Shown: positions 4,540 to 5,244 of the stretch, in pieces
Layout: each line of letters opens with the position of its first letter
Numbering within the stretch: the first letter of the stretch is position 1
Assembly: GCA_003649915.1 (NCBI GenBank)
Contig: QMTG01000083.1
Span: forward strand, 1 to 5,244
Direction of reading: 5' to 3'
Source of the DNA: Thermoplasmata archaeon
GTDB lineage: Archaea > Thermoplasmatota > Thermoplasmata > B31-G17
Length of the DNA stretch: 5,244 nt
Notes under the pieces: model-generated
Told to the model about the DNA's origin: nothing
What the model saw: only the letters and a program-made list of their open reading frames with translations
The model's database searches: none
Position numbers and translations under genes: made by a program

Positions 4540-5244
4540 TTTTTGCTACCACACCAACCACTCTTGATAGAGGATTTACGATATTTATATGTTTTGGCTG
4601 GAGAATGAAACGACCGACAAATCTTATGTATGAATAGTAAGGCCAAAACTGCTGAAATAATGATGGGTAATAATGTTATGAGCCAATTATTTATTACTTT
4701 CTTGCCGTTTCCCACATAAAAATCCATTGTTATTGTATCACCGTATACGCCATCATTATACCCTCGCACATACAATGTATGCCAACCCTCGCCAATATCA
4801 TTGGGTTCTATGATGATTTTCCATTCGCTATTAGTAACGTTCACTCTCATCCATTCACCCTCATCTACCCTAACCTCAACCCACTCAACATTTTTTGCAT
4901 ATCCGTATATTTCAGTCGTATCGTATATCACATCAAAAAACGTTGCAATGCAGACTTCGGGCACTTTAGCGTTTCTCATCCTGAATTTCGCAGTTGCAAT
5001 CTTTGAGTACTCATATCCGTCGTATGCCCTCACATATATTGTGTGATTTCCGTTGGATAAAACACTGGCATCGAGCATGTAGAACCACTGCTCTGTGCCT
5101 ATGGCTATGTTCCAAGAGCCATCATCAATTCTCACCTCAACGTATATCACATGGTTCCACGAATCGTTATCGTGGGCAAATCCCAATACTTTTATACTGT
5201 CCTCGCCCTCAATTATCCTGCTTATTTCAACAACAGGCGCATCC
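4530..5244 (-). CDS. Surface protein with tandem Ig-like modules and C-terminal membrane anchor (3' part)
   Basis: The frame is open to the window edge, so the start is missing; 237 residues are visible. They form two related modules of about 85-90 residues (visible 3-91 and 95-181). Each runs from an opening P-x-V-x-I strand through VEVR(I/V)D(D/E)G(S/E)W and a second Trp strand to G-x-HT(I/L)YVR(A/G)Y. This is the beta-sandwich pattern of Ig-like domains in archaeal cell-surface and secreted proteins. A hydrophobic segment at about 187-206 (WLITLLPIIISAVLALLFIH) is followed by a basic tail, which places the modules outside the cell and the C-terminus inside. The binding partner is unknown. 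An in-frame TTG at 5186 is not a credible start because it cuts the first module. The last four codons (Lys-Lys-Pro-Arg) and the TGA reach into the tRNA-Cys gene. Confidence 0.75.
   Translation of the reverse strand, partial: DAPVVEISRIIEGEDSIKVLGFAHDNDSWNHVIYVEVRIDDGSWNIAIGTEQWFYMLDASVLSNGNHTIYVRAYDGYEYSKIATAKFRMRNAKVPEVCIATFFDVIYDTTEIYGYAKNVEWVEVRVDEGEWMRVNVTNSEWKIIIEPNDIGEGWHTLYVRGYNDGVYGDTITMDFYVGNGKKVINNWLITLLPIIISAVLALLFIHKICRSFHSPAKTYKYRKSSIKSGWCGSKKPR
4581..4592 (-). promoter_or_regulatory. Probable TATA box of the tRNA-Cys gene, inside the upstream coding region
   Basis: The minus strand reads ACATATAAATAT, a good archaeal TATA-box match, preceded by an A-rich CCAAA that could be the TFB-recognition element. 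Transcription would start near 4561, about 22 bases before the tRNA. It lies within codons for the cytoplasmic tail of the Ig-like protein. Confidence 0.5.

Noticed and set aside
4779..5046. Plus-strand reading frames of 75 and 81 residues
   Set aside because: They are shadows of the Ig-like protein gene on the opposite strand, with no start signal or domain.
1..5244. Mobile element, CRISPR array, toxin-antitoxin pair or defence system
   Set aside because: I found no transposase, integrase, direct-repeat array or paired small genes. The content is mostly housekeeping.

Overview
The window reads as chromosomal DNA of an archaeon, most likely a euryarchaeote of the Thermoplasmata type; this lineage call is an inference. 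The archaeal evidence is an archaeal-type GINS replication protein, an ADP-forming acyl-CoA synthetase split into alpha and beta genes, and an MTH1187-family protein. AT-rich TATA-like boxes lie the expected distance before genes, and one gene appears to be leaderless. The tRNA gene does not encode its CCA end. Composition is moderately AT-rich and looks even across the window. I see no insertion sequence, phage gene, CRISPR array or other sign of recent transfer.

Bases 1-3248 (+ strand) form a tightly packed five-gene operon whose start lies outside the window. In order it holds the 3' part of a deoxycytidylate deaminase-like gene, an MTH1187-type thiamine-binding protein, a MarC-family membrane protein, and the alpha and beta subunits of an ADP-forming acetate/acyl-CoA ligase. 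Gaps are 1 to 5 bases, or the genes overlap, so translation is probably coupled. The last two genes form one enzyme (acyl-CoA + ADP + Pi to acid + ATP + CoA, reversible). The other three have no obvious pathway link to it. The deaminase lacks the catalytic glutamate of its HAE motif.

Bases 3295-4348 hold two divergent genes of DNA metabolism. On the minus strand is a GINS subunit of Gins51 type (CMG replicative helicase). On the plus strand is a standalone LigD-type 3'-phosphoesterase (DNA 3'-end healing) with all six known active-site residues. The 70-base spacer carries an AT-rich palindrome that can serve as a TATA element in both directions.

Bases 4349-5244 hold, on the minus strand, a tRNA-Cys(GCA) gene and the 3' part of a surface-anchored protein with two tandem Ig-like modules and a C-terminal membrane helix. 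The last codons and stop of that protein lie inside the tRNA gene, and a TATA-like box within the coding region probably drives the tRNA separately. The 119-base gap between the phosphoesterase gene and the tRNA holds only short AT-rich inverted repeats.

No wholly new system is evident. The points most worth a second look are the HAE-to-HAI change, the symmetric replication/repair promoter, and the tRNA-Cys gene, with its overlap and its A at position 73.
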